Part shown: in pieces, positions 7,601-15,188 of the stretch
Layout: each line of letters opens with the position of its first letter
How positions within the stretch are numbered: the first letter of the stretch is position 1
DNA from: Candidatus Krumholzibacteriia bacterium
GTDB lineage: Bacteria; Krumholzibacteriota; Krumholzibacteriia; JAJRXK01
Reading direction: 5' to 3'
Assembly: GCA_035268685.1 (NCBI GenBank)
Contig: DATFKK010000031.1
Span: 1-35,087, forward strand
Length of the DNA: 35,087 nt
Notes under the pieces: model-generated
What the model was told of the DNA's origin: nothing
The model's input: only the letters and a program-made list of their open reading frames with translations
Database searches by the model: none
Made by a program: the position numbers and the translations under genes

Positions 7601-10600
7601 CTACATGGCGAAGTGCAGGTAGGTGCGGATCTCCCACTCCCGGCCGTTCTCGTCCTCGTCGGCCGTCAGGTCGACCGCGGGCTCGTAGCGGTCGGAGAAC
7701 TCGTCCAGACTCCGCCAGCTCGCCCGCACGCCGAAGCGGGTCTGCGGCGAATCCGCGAACCACCGCGGCGCCCCGAGCGTGACCGACACGTCACCGATCA
7801 ACTGGAGCGGATAGGTCAGGTTGAAGTCGCGGTGGAAGTCGTAGGGACCCCAGTCGTCCTTCTTCACCACGCCCATCAGCGACATGCGCGAGTTCACGTA
7901 ACGGGCATCGAAGTGCAGGCGGTCGATGGTCCGGTTGAGCTGTTCGGAGCCCTCGGCCGTGTCGAAGGCACTTCCCATGGGTTGGGCCGGGCCACCCATG
8001 ACGTTGAACACCATTCGTGAGGTCGGAGTGAGCTTCGACACCACGCGGAGGTGTGCCTCCCAGAGATCCTTGGCCGGCGGAGCACCCCCGAACTGGAACA
8101 GGTCACCGCCTTCGCTCACGAAGACCGTGGCGTCCTGGGTGGTGGGCTGGTGGCGGTGCGTGAAGCGCAGACTCGCGGCGAAGCGCGCGTCCTCCTTCAC
8201 GTCGTTGTCCCACTGCCACATCCACGTCGCCGGGGTGGGATCGTAGGTCATCACGATCTCGCTGCCGATGGTCTCGCGATTGCCGCGGACCTGGAAGGGC
8301 GAGTTCAGGATGCTGCGGGCCTCGAGTCCCGTTCCGAGCTGGGCGAGCGCGTCGTCCACGAAGACCGGATCCTGGCGCTCGGGGGTGAGCAAGGCCTCGC
8401 GCGGGATCGGCCCCTCGAAAGGCTTCTGCCACATGAAGTTCGGTCCGAACTGGAAGTCACCGGCCTGATAGGTGAAGCCGGTGATGACGTTGCGCACGTT
8501 GCCCGCGCCGGTGTCGCGGAGACCCCACCCGGTGTAGTTCAGCGTGTGGTTGTAGCCCCCCTTCGCGACCAGGCCCTGCACGGCGGTCTGCCCGTACCAG
8601 TTCCACCGGCCCTTCTGCCACGTGAGCTTGAGCTTCCCGCCGATGGTGTCCAGGTCGTCGATCTCGTCGGTGAAGAAGTCGAAGCGGCCGTCGGGTCCGC
8701 GCTCGGCCACCTGGAATTCCTCGCCCACCTCGGTGCTGCCCGACCAGATCGCACCGGCGGTGACGCCGAAGGGTCCGAGGCGGGTCTCGGTCTGCAAGGT
8801 CAGACGACGGTTGTCGCGCTGAGGGATCGCGATCGAGGTCACCGCCTCCGCCGCGGGCGACGCGACGTCCTCGTGGTAGATCGCCGTCGTCAGGAAGCGA
8901 CCGTGCTGTTTGCGGTACTTCACGAGGAAGGCGGGATTCGCACCCCACCACAGCTCGGGACCGAAGGCGAACTTCACACCGTCGAGCGCCTTCTTGCCCT
9001 CGATCTCGACCCCGAGCGGCGCCTCACCGTTGTAGATGTCGATGTTCTCTCCGTAGAAGGCCTCGGGGTACAGCCCGAAGAAGTCACCCTCGTAGCCCCA
9101 GTGCGTGTGACCGGTGCGGTAGAAGGCGAACATCCGGAACCAGTCGTCGTCCCAGTTGAGCGACGCCCTGTACACCTGCACCCGATCGAAGCGCGGCAGG
9201 AAGGCCTCGGTGGTGTCCGGCGGGAAGTCCGCGCTGAAGGGATTGTCCTGGATCACACGCACGCGGGGATCGAACACCCCGCGATTCTCGTAGAAGAGGT
9301 TGTCGATCGGGTTGCGCGGCACGTTGCCGAGAATGTTGACCGACAACTCACCACGGACCTTCGGTGAGGGATTCGCCTCGAAGTCCACGTAGTAGGACTC
9401 GAGGCGGTCGAAACCCTGGAAGGGCTCGAAGGGGTCGCGCTCGTCGCTCTGGTCGGGCGTCGAGATGTTCTCGCCACCCGTGAAGTAGGTCTCGAACTCC
9501 ATCCGCACGCCGGACACGCGGACCGCCGACGACGCACCACCGGTGCGCGCCGCGGTGTCGCCACGGGCCTCGAGCGCGGCCGCGGCCGGCGTGATCTCAC
9601 CGAAATGCTCGCGGATCGTCTCGAGATCGGTGTCCGGCGCGTACGGATCGAGCTCGTAGGCTTCCTTGAGGGCGTAGTAGGCCGCCCGCGGGTAGAGCTG
9701 GAAGTAGCCGCTCGAGCTCGGCCGCCCCTTGGCCACGACCCCCCACCACTCCTCGTTCATGTTGTTCTGGCCGGGCACGTAGTCGTCGTAGCCGGCATTG
9801 GGCCACGAGGCGTTGGTGTCGTGGACGTCCAGATTCTCCTCCTGGCGGAACTTCCACCAGCCATCGCTCCACTGGAAGGTGAGACCGCCGATGCAGTTGC
9901 CCACGCGGCCCTTGCCCGCGGCCTGCTCGTAGATCTCCTGCCACTGCCCGATCAGGTAGCGAGCCTGCATGATCTGGTCTTCGCGGCCCTCGCGGGCATT
10001 GAAGGCGTCGGCACCGAACTCGGCGTAGAGCACGGGCTTGCCCAGCTTGGCCTCGACCTCCTCGTAGAGATCGCGGGCGGAGATCCCGCGGTAGACGTTC
10101 GTGCCGAAGATGTCCACCGGCCCACACTCCTCGGCGATGAGGTCGATGTACTGCAAGTCGCCATTGACCATCACCACCGGACGCTTCGTGTCGACCTCCT
10201 TGATCGCCCGCGTGACGTCGCCGTACAGCGAGTACAGGTGCCGGGCGCGAGCCGCCTGCCGTTCTCCCTCGGGCAACGCCTCGATCTCGGTCGACGACCA
10301 CGTGAGCTGGTAGTTGTTCTCGTTGCCGAGCATCCACATGAGGATTCCACGCGTGTCACGGAACTGCTCGACCAGGTCGACGATCTCTTCGGTCACCGCG
10401 GCGCGGAGTTCGGGGTCGGAGTAGTCGATCTCCGGAGCCGGGATCCACACGCCGTCGAGCGTGTAACCGTAGCGCAGCATGGGATGGTTCAGCACCGTGT
10501 AGATCCCGTAGTTGTCGTAGATGTACTCGACCCACTTCGGGGGAATCCCGTTGTAGACGCGGATCGCGTTCACGCCCATGTGCTGCATCAGCGCCATCTC

Positions 10601-10846
10601 GTAGTCGAGCGCGTTGCGGATGAAGTCCTCGGGCTGGGTCCACAGGCTGTAGGAATAGTTCGTGCCGATCGGGAAGTAGTCCCAGTTCATCCCGAGCACC
10701 ATGAAGTCTCGGCCGTCGACCTGCAGGCGTTGGCCGGTCTCGTCGGTCACGACGCGGACCTCTTCCACGCGGTCGCTCTGCGCGAACGCGGCCACGGGCA
10801 GGAGCACGAGCGCGATCAGGACGAAGCGATGGACGGAACGGAACAC
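7601..10846 (-). CDS. Secreted GH2-like TIM-barrel glycosidase fused to an outer-membrane-type beta-barrel domain
   Basis: The predicted protein has 1081 residues. The start is GTG at 10846, with AAGGAG six bases upstream and a clear signal peptide (FRSVHRFVLIALVLLPVAAFAQ); the frame stays open further upstream only by chance. Residues about 25-430 form a clan GH-A TIM barrel like the catalytic part of GH2: LQVDGRDFMVLGMNWD, HMGVNAIRVYN, the acid/base motif MLGNEN (E176) and the nucleophile motif VLYAEFG (E276), 100 residues apart. No sugar-binding GH2 N-terminal domains precede it. From about residue 442 to the end, the sequence is a run of amphipathic, aromatic-rich strands separated by turns, as in outer-membrane barrels, ending WEIRTYLHFAM. 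It sits 23 bp behind the GH1 gene, presumably in one operon. The catalytic assignment is good; the exact family, substrate and barrel function are inferred. Confidence 0.75.
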   Translation of the reverse strand: MFRSVHRFVLIALVLLPVAAFAQSDRVEEVRVVTDETGQRLQVDGRDFMVLGMNWDYFPIGTNYSYSLWTQPEDFIRNALDYEMALMQHMGVNAIRVYNGIPPKWVEYIYDNYGIYTVLNHPMLRYGYTLDGVWIPAPEIDYSDPELRAAVTEEIVDLVEQFRDTRGILMWMLGNENNYQLTWSSTEIEALPEGERQAARARHLYSLYGDVTRAIKEVDTKRPVVMVNGDLQYIDLIAEECGPVDIFGTNVYRGISARDLYEEVEAKLGKPVLYAEFGADAFNAREGREDQIMQARYLIGQWQEIYEQAAGKGRVGNCIGGLTFQWSDGWWKFRQEENLDVHDTNASWPNAGYDDYVPGQNNMNEEWWGVVAKGRPSSSGYFQLYPRAAYYALKEAYELDPYAPDTDLETIREHFGEITPAAAALEARGDTAARTGGASSAVRVSGVRMEFETYFTGGENISTPDQSDERDPFEPFQGFDRLESYYVDFEANPSPKVRGELSVNILGNVPRNPIDNLFYENRGVFDPRVRVIQDNPFSADFPPDTTEAFLPRFDRVQVYRASLNWDDDWFRMFAFYRTGHTHWGYEGDFFGLYPEAFYGENIDIYNGEAPLGVEIEGKKALDGVKFAFGPELWWGANPAFLVKYRKQHGRFLTTAIYHEDVASPAAEAVTSIAIPQRDNRRLTLQTETRLGPFGVTAGAIWSGSTEVGEEFQVAERGPDGRFDFFTDEIDDLDTIGGKLKLTWQKGRWNWYGQTAVQGLVAKGGYNHTLNYTGWGLRDTGAGNVRNVITGFTYQAGDFQFGPNFMWQKPFEGPIPREALLTPERQDPVFVDDALAQLGTGLEARSILNSPFQVRGNRETIGSEIVMTYDPTPATWMWQWDNDVKEDARFAASLRFTHRHQPTTQDATVFVSEGGDLFQFGGAPPAKDLWEAHLRVVSKLTPTSRMVFNVMGGPAQPMGSAFDTAEGSEQLNRTIDRLHFDARYVNSRMSLMGVVKKDDWGPYDFHRDFNLTYPLQLIGDVSVTLGAPRWFADSPQTRFGVRASWRSLDEFSDRYEPAVDLTADEDENGREWEIRTYLHFAM

Positions 10847-10869
10847 GGGTGTCTCCTTCGACACGGGAA

Positions 10870-12246
10870 TCAGGACGGGAGAACGACGTCGTCGTCGACG
10901 CCGTGGTGAGCGATGACGTCGCGGTACCACAGCGCGCTGTCCTTCGCGACGCGCCGCTGGGTCTCGTAGTCGATCCAGTAGAAGCCGAAACGCATGGGAT
11001 AGCCGTGGGCCCACTCCCAGTTGTCGAGCAGGGACCAGGCGAAGTAGCCCTTCAACGGCACACCTTCGTCGATCGCGTCGAGCGCGGCGTGCAGGTGGCC
11101 GTGGAGGTAGTGGATCTTTCGATGGTCGCGGACGCGGCCGTCGGCATCGGGAGCGTCGGACCAGGCGCCACCGTTCTCGGTGACGTAGATGCGTGCGACG
11201 TCGTATTCGCGGTGCAGTCGTACGAGAATCCGATGAAGACCGGGCGGGAAGTCCTCCCAGCCCATGTCGTTGCGGCGCTCCGGGGTACCGACGGTCACGC
11301 CGACCGGTTCGCCGTTCTCGTCGGCATCGAAGACGGCCCGGCTGTAGTAGTTCACGCCCAGGAAGTCGATCGGGCGCGAGATCACGTCGAGATCGCCTTC
11401 CTGCGCGAACGGCATGCCCGACGGTGGCAGGTGCTCGCACTGCACACGATCGGCGACCGCGTCCTCGGGGTACCGACCACGCAGCAGCGGGTCGAGGAAC
11501 CAGCGGTTGAAGAAGCCGTCGAACCAGCGCACCGCGTTGCGGGCGGCGCCGGTGTCCTCGGCCGGCTCGGCGGGCACGAGGTTCAACACGATGCCGGCCT
11601 CGGCCTCCGGTGCGTTGGTGCGGATCACGGGCACGGCTTCGCCGTGGGCCAGCAGGAGATGGTGTGCGACGGCGAGGCCCGTCGGCGGATCGCTCAGACC
11701 GGGTGCCTGCTTGCCCTCTTCGTGACCGAGGACCGCGATGCACCAGGGCTCGTTGATCGTGCTCCACGACGCGACGCGGTCGCCGAGCCGTTCGGTCACC
11801 GCGCGGGTGTACTCGACGAAGGCGGGAACGATCGCGCGGTCGGCCCAGCCGCCGCGGTCCTGCAACGCCTGGGGCAGGTCCCAGTGGTAGAGCGTGGCGT
11901 AGGGAGCGATGCCGTGCTCGAGCAGCGCGTCGACGAGGCGATCGTAGAAGTCCAGTCCCTTCGCGTTGACCGCGCCGGTCCCCTCGGGCACCACGCGTGG
12001 CCACGCGATCGAGAAGCGATAGGCCGTCAGGCCGAGCTCGGCCATGCGGCCCACGTCCTCACGGAACCGATGGTAGTGGTCGCAGGCGACGGCAGGCGTC
12101 GAGCCGTCCTCGATCGCTCCCGGCCGGGCTGCGAAGCGCTCCCAGATCGACTCGCCACGCCCCTCGGCGGCGGTGGCGCCCTCGACCTGCAGGGCCGAGG
12201 TCGACGCGCCCCAGCGGAAACCTTTGGGGAATCGGCGGCTGCTCAC
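10870..12246 (-). CDS. GH1 beta-glucosidase (cytoplasmic)
   Basis: The 458-residue protein matches family GH1 in length and motifs: FRWGASTSALQVEGA near the N-terminus, the acid/base motif TINEPW (E166), the nucleophile motif YVTENGG (E357) and WSLLDNWEWAHGY near the C-terminus. There is no signal peptide, so it should hydrolyse short beta-glucosides to glucose in the cytoplasm. In this context the likely substrates are laminaribiose and short beta-1,3-gluco-oligosaccharides. It is the first gene of a minus-strand pair with the glycosidase-barrel gene. Operator site B lies about 165 bp upstream in the shared divergent intergenic region and could act on both directions. BglA/BglB-type naming is avoided because substrate cannot be read from the sequence. 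Confidence 0.93.
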   Translation of the reverse strand: MSSRRFPKGFRWGASTSALQVEGATAAEGRGESIWERFAARPGAIEDGSTPAVACDHYHRFREDVGRMAELGLTAYRFSIAWPRVVPEGTGAVNAKGLDFYDRLVDALLEHGIAPYATLYHWDLPQALQDRGGWADRAIVPAFVEYTRAVTERLGDRVASWSTINEPWCIAVLGHEEGKQAPGLSDPPTGLAVAHHLLLAHGEAVPVIRTNAPEAEAGIVLNLVPAEPAEDTGAARNAVRWFDGFFNRWFLDPLLRGRYPEDAVADRVQCEHLPPSGMPFAQEGDLDVISRPIDFLGVNYYSRAVFDADENGEPVGVTVGTPERRNDMGWEDFPPGLHRILVRLHREYDVARIYVTENGGAWSDAPDADGRVRDHRKIHYLHGHLHAALDAIDEGVPLKGYFAWSLLDNWEWAHGYPMRFGFYWIDYETQRRVAKDSALWYRDVIAHHGVDDDVVLPS

Positions 12247-12546
12247 GGGCGGACCTCGTGGGTTTCAAGCCCCTTCATAGCAGTGACTTGCCAATCTATT
12301 CGGTCCATGACCCTGACGGAAGGATCGGGCCGGTACCCCAGGACCGGGAGCCGAGCCGGGGGCGGGTTGAGGGCGGATCCGTTCACGAGGCCTCGACACG
12401 AAATGGGGACTTTGTTCGGGGCCCGAACATAGTGTATGATGCCCCCGGGCGTGTCAACCACGACGCCCCTCTCGTACCGCGGTTCGGCCGGCTTCGGCCC
12501 GACCGCACCCGATTCCGGCCCCATCCACTCCCAAGGTGGCGAGACC
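12247..12546. other. 300-bp divergent intergenic region between GH1 and the CBM gene
   Basis: No gene is visible here. The right half contains operator site B and a TATGAT -10 for the plus-strand CBM gene. The left half, next to GH1, holds only a degenerate one-armed match to the operator (TCTATTCGG at 12295-12303). The leader from the predicted -10 to the CBM start is about 105 nt and shows no recognised riboswitch. Confidence 0.6.
12411..12440 (+). promoter_or_regulatory. Operator site B with overlapping promoter
   Basis: TTTGTTCGG-GGC-CCGAACATA occupies 12411-12431, with one mismatch in the right arm relative to a perfect palindrome. TTGTTC (12412-12417), inside the left arm, lies 17 bp from TATGAT (12435-12440), so the operator covers the presumed -35 and spacer. 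The pattern AGTGTA directly after the right arm also follows site D. Confidence 0.7.
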
Positions 12547-13194
12547 ATGCACCAGGCAAATTCGTTTCTCCGTATCGCAGTGGTGACGCTCGCGATCCTC
12601 GCCGTCGGATCGACGGCGTCGGCGCAGAACCTTCTCACCAACCCCGGCTTCGAGGATGGCTCGGCTCCGGCCGCTGGCGCCGGCCCGGGTTGGATCACGT
12701 TCGGCAACGTCTTCACCGAAGCCAGCTTCCCGCTGAGCGGCAGCCAGACCTGCAAGATGTTCGGCAACTTCAGCGGCGGCTTCGACGTCACCGGCATCTT
12801 CCAGGAATTCGCCTGCAGCGCCGGCGAGGAGTTCCAGCTGAGCTCGAACGCCTACCATTCGTCCGACGACCCGATGATCGGCGTCGGTCCGACCGACGAC
12901 AACTGGGTCGTCCAGAAGATCGCCTTCTTCGACGGCTCGGGGAACGAACTCACGGCGGCGGCGTCGGAGTCGATCATCCTCGACGGCACCTTTGCCGTGG
13001 ACACGTGGCACGCGGCGGCACCGATCACCGCCACCGCTCCGGCCGGGGCCGCCACGGTCCAGGCGCTGATCCTCTACCTACAGCCCGCCAGCGACGGGGG
13101 CGCCGCGTTCATCGACGACGTCGTGTTCGAGAACATCACGCCGGTGAGCAACGACGAGGGCTCGTTCGGAAAGGTGAAGAGCCTGTACCAGTAG
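12547..13194 (+). CDS. Secreted CBM4/9-like carbohydrate-binding protein with conserved C-terminal tail
   Basis: The 215-residue protein has a signal peptide ending GSTASAQ. It continues with one beta-sandwich (about 26-195) that begins NLLTNPGFEDG and ends ALILYLQP...AFIDDVVFEN, the pattern of the CBM_4_9 family. No catalytic residues are seen, so it probably binds glucan. The last residues, SNDEGSFGKVKSLYQ, match the end of the secreted protein at 24566-25231 almost exactly, although the two have different main domains. The ATG at 12547 is the start that gives a proper signal peptide. It is the first gene behind operator site B and is paralogous to the next gene, whose N-terminal module shares NLLTNPGFED and ALILYLQP. 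A hairpin follows the stop. Confidence 0.8.
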   Translation: MHQANSFLRIAVVTLAILAVGSTASAQNLLTNPGFEDGSAPAAGAGPGWITFGNVFTEASFPLSGSQTCKMFGNFSGGFDVTGIFQEFACSAGEEFQLSSNAYHSSDDPMIGVGPTDDNWVVQKIAFFDGSGNELTAAASESIILDGTFAVDTWHAAAPITATAPAGAATVQALILYLQPASDGGAAFIDDVVFENITPVSNDEGSFGKVKSLYQ

Positions 13195-13228
13195 CCCTCG
13201 TCCGCATCGTCCCCCGCCGGACCCGATG

Positions 13229-13259
13229 GGGCTCCCGGACCTCGACCCTCCGGGAGCCC
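13229..13259 (+). terminator. Hairpin between the two CBM genes
   Basis: GGGCTCCCGG (13229-13238) pairs perfectly with CCGGGAGCCC (13250-13259) across an 11-nt loop. A pyrimidine-rich but not T-rich tail follows. It may be a partial terminator or a 3'-end stabiliser that lowers expression of the downstream genes. Confidence 0.55.
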
Positions 13260-13306
13260 GTCACCCTCTTCCTCCTGAACCCGCATTATCGCCCCTGGAG
13301 GCAACC

Positions 13307-14707
13307 ATGAAGACCCTCACCAGGCTGGGCACGATGCTGGCGATCGTGGCGCTCCTCGCGCCGGCCGCGTCGGCCCAGAATCTCCTGACCAATCCCGGCT
13401 TCGAAGACAACGGCGGCAGCTACGACGGCTGGTTCACCTTCGGCAACGGCCCGAACATCTCGACCGCCGGAACCGACAACATCTTCCTGTCGGGAACCGC
13501 CGCCGCGAAGATCTTCGGCGAGTTCACCGGGTGCCCCTTCCCCGCCTTCGACGTGGGCGGCTTCGGCCAGTCCTTCACGCCAACGGCGGACAAGGTCTAC
13601 ACCTTCAGCGGTTCGAGCTTCATCAGCAGCGCCGACACCATTCCCGGTGAGATCGTCTGCGAGAGCAACCGCGCCATCGCCAAGATCGCCTTCTTCGACG
13701 CCGCGGTCGGCGGCACCGAGCTGGCCAGCAACGAGTTCGTCGTCGGCGGACCGAACACGCCGCTCGACCAGTGGATCCCCTTCGAGGTGTCCGCTCCGGC
13801 ACCGGCCGGCGCGCAGCGCGTCGAAGCACTGATCCTGTACCTGCAGCCCGGCTGCGAGGAAGGCTCGGTCTTCGTCGACGACACAGCGTTCGTCGAGAGT
13901 GACCCGCCGAGTCTGCCCACCAATCTGGTGACGAACCCCAGCTTCGACGGTGCGTCGAACGCCGGCTGGGACACCTTCGGCAACGCGCCGACGGAGGGCC
14001 GCGGCTCGCTCGTGCGCACCCCGACCGGATCGCAGAAGCTGTTCGGCACCTTCGTCGAGGGTAACGACTCCGGGATCACGCAGACGATCGCCATCACCGG
14101 CGGTCAGAGGTACGAGCTGAGTGCCTACGTGCTCACCACCTGCATCGAGGACCCCATCACCGGTGGCAACAACAACATCGTGCAGGGACTGATCGAGTTC
14201 CGCGACGCCGGTGGCAACCTGCTGGGCACCGCCGAGGAGACCATCCTCGACAACACCACCCCACTGGGCACGTGGACGAAGACGTCGGTCGTCGGCGAGG
14301 CTCCGGAACTCGCGGTGAGCGCCGACATCTTCTTCCTGTTCGTCTCGCCGATCCTCGAGGGTGGCGCGATGTGGTTGGACGACGTGTTCTTCGGCGAGGC
14401 CACCGCGACCAACGCACCGGCGTCCGCTCGCGGCGTCGACCTCGAGCAGAACACGCCGAACCCGTTCAACCCGAGCACCACGATCCACTTCACGCTCGAG
14501 CGCTCCGGGCCCGTGAACCTGCGTGTCTTCGACGCGAAGGGACGCCTGGTCTCGACCCTGGCCGAGCGCGCCTTCGACGCCGGCCGCCATGCCGTGACGT
14601 GGGACGGGCGCACCGACGACGGCCACGCCGTGGCCTCGGGTGTGTATCACTACGTCCTCGACACTCCGACCGGCCGCGATGCCCGGGCGATGGTGTTGCT
14701 GAAGTAG
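13307..14707 (+). CDS. Secreted protein with two CBM4/9-like modules and an FlgD-like sorting domain
   Basis: The 466-residue protein starts at ATG 13307 with TGGAGG five to six bases upstream and has a signal peptide ending PAASAQ. Two related beta-sandwich modules follow: about 24-205 (NLLTNPGFEDNGG to VFVDDTAF) and about 212-375 (NLVTNPSFDG to MWLDDVFFGE). The C-terminal domain (about 385-466) contains NTPNPFNPSTTIHF and ends AMVLLK, which is the FlgD/type IX-like sorting fold also seen in the first protein of the window. The likely role is glucan binding at the surface or in released form; no enzyme motif is seen. It sits 113 bp after the single-module paralogue, probably in the same site B transcription unit. 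Two hairpins follow the stop. Confidence 0.82.
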   Translation: MKTLTRLGTMLAIVALLAPAASAQNLLTNPGFEDNGGSYDGWFTFGNGPNISTAGTDNIFLSGTAAAKIFGEFTGCPFPAFDVGGFGQSFTPTADKVYTFSGSSFISSADTIPGEIVCESNRAIAKIAFFDAAVGGTELASNEFVVGGPNTPLDQWIPFEVSAPAPAGAQRVEALILYLQPGCEEGSVFVDDTAFVESDPPSLPTNLVTNPSFDGASNAGWDTFGNAPTEGRGSLVRTPTGSQKLFGTFVEGNDSGITQTIAITGGQRYELSAYVLTTCIEDPITGGNNNIVQGLIEFRDAGGNLLGTAEETILDNTTPLGTWTKTSVVGEAPELAVSADIFFLFVSPILEGGAMWLDDVFFGEATATNAPASARGVDLEQNTPNPFNPSTTIHFTLERSGPVNLRVFDAKGRLVSTLAERAFDAGRHAVTWDGRTDDGHAVASGVYHYVLDTPTGRDARAMVLLK

Positions 14708-14712
14708 TCCGC

Positions 14713-14734
14713 CGGGGCGAGGGGTATCGCCCCG
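14713..14734 (+). terminator. Short hairpin after the two-CBM gene
   Basis: CGGGGCGA (14713-14720) pairs with TCGCCCCG (14727-14734) around a GGGGTA loop, six bases after the stop codon. The stem is 8 bp and there is no T-tract. Confidence 0.5.
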
Positions 14735-14753
14735 ACCCCTCCGCCCCTCGGCC

Positions 14754-14786
14754 GACGACGCCCCGTCCCCCCCGCGGGGCGTCGTC
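14754..14786 (+). terminator. Strong GC hairpin before the GH17-like fragment
   Basis: GACGACGCCCCG (14754-14765) pairs perfectly over 12 bp with CGGGGCGTCGTC (14775-14786), with a 9-nt loop. The next start codon (14811) is only 24 bases downstream. It either ends the CBM transcript or dampens read-through into the phosphorylase genes. No separate promoter could be identified after it. Confidence 0.6.
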
Positions 14787-14810
14787 GTGTCCCCGACGGG
14801 AGGGCCCCGC

Positions 14811-15188
14811 GTGACCCATCGCCTTCTCCTGCCGTGTGCGCTGCTCGTGGCCGCTTTCGAAGCCACTGCCGTCCAGAGTACGCATCCCGACCTTGCCGTC
14901 GTGCTCGGCGAGGTCGGCTGGGCCACGATCGAGCACGATGCCGGTGAGCAGGCCGAGCGGATCGCCGGCACCCCGACCGAGGACGAGCAGGTGCGCTTCG
15001 TCCACGAGCCCGACGCGTGGATCGAACGTGACCGCGTCATGACCTTCTTCTTCGAGGCCTTCGACGAGAACTGGAAGGGTGGCGACCACCCCGATCACGT
15101 CGAGAAGCACTGGGGCCTCTACCGCGCCGATCGCACGCCGAAGCCGGCGATGCGCGCCGTCGCGGAGTCGCGAAAGGACCGCCCGTGA
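14811..15188 (+). CDS. Truncated GH17-like beta-1,3-glucanase (C-terminal part only)
   Basis: The predicted product has 125 residues. From about residue 24 it matches the C-terminal third of bacterial GH17 glucanases: HPDLAVVLGEVGWAT contains the usual nucleophile (LGExGW), and FFFEAFDENWKGG...HWGLYRADRTPK is the typical end of the barrel. The N-terminal two-thirds, with the acid/base glutamate, is absent, so it cannot be a normal glucanase. The N-terminus (THRLLLPCALLVAAFEATA) looks signal-like, which suggests an internal deletion joined the signal to the tail. Still, GGGAGGG lies six bases before the GTG, and the stop overlaps the next gene's GTG (GTGA). It is therefore probably translated and couples the phosphorylase. 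It may be a remnant kept for coupling, a binding module, or an assembly artefact. Confidence 0.65.
   Translation: MTHRLLLPCALLVAAFEATAVQSTHPDLAVVLGEVGWATIEHDAGEQAERIAGTPTEDEQVRFVHEPDAWIERDRVMTFFFEAFDENWKGGDHPDHVEKHWGLYRADRTPKPAMRAVAESRKDRP

Noticed and set aside
10870-12004. A continuous minus-strand frame running from inside the GH1 gene into the glycosidase-barrel gene, suggesting a 1467-residue fusion
   Set aside because: The upstream part is low-complexity Arg/Ala-rich shadow translation of GH1 in another frame. The GTG at 10846 with AAGGAG and a signal peptide is the real start.
12295-12303. A fifth operator copy (TCTATTCGG) close to GH1
   Set aside because: Only one arm resembles the consensus (7 of 9); the opposite arm is not recognisable.
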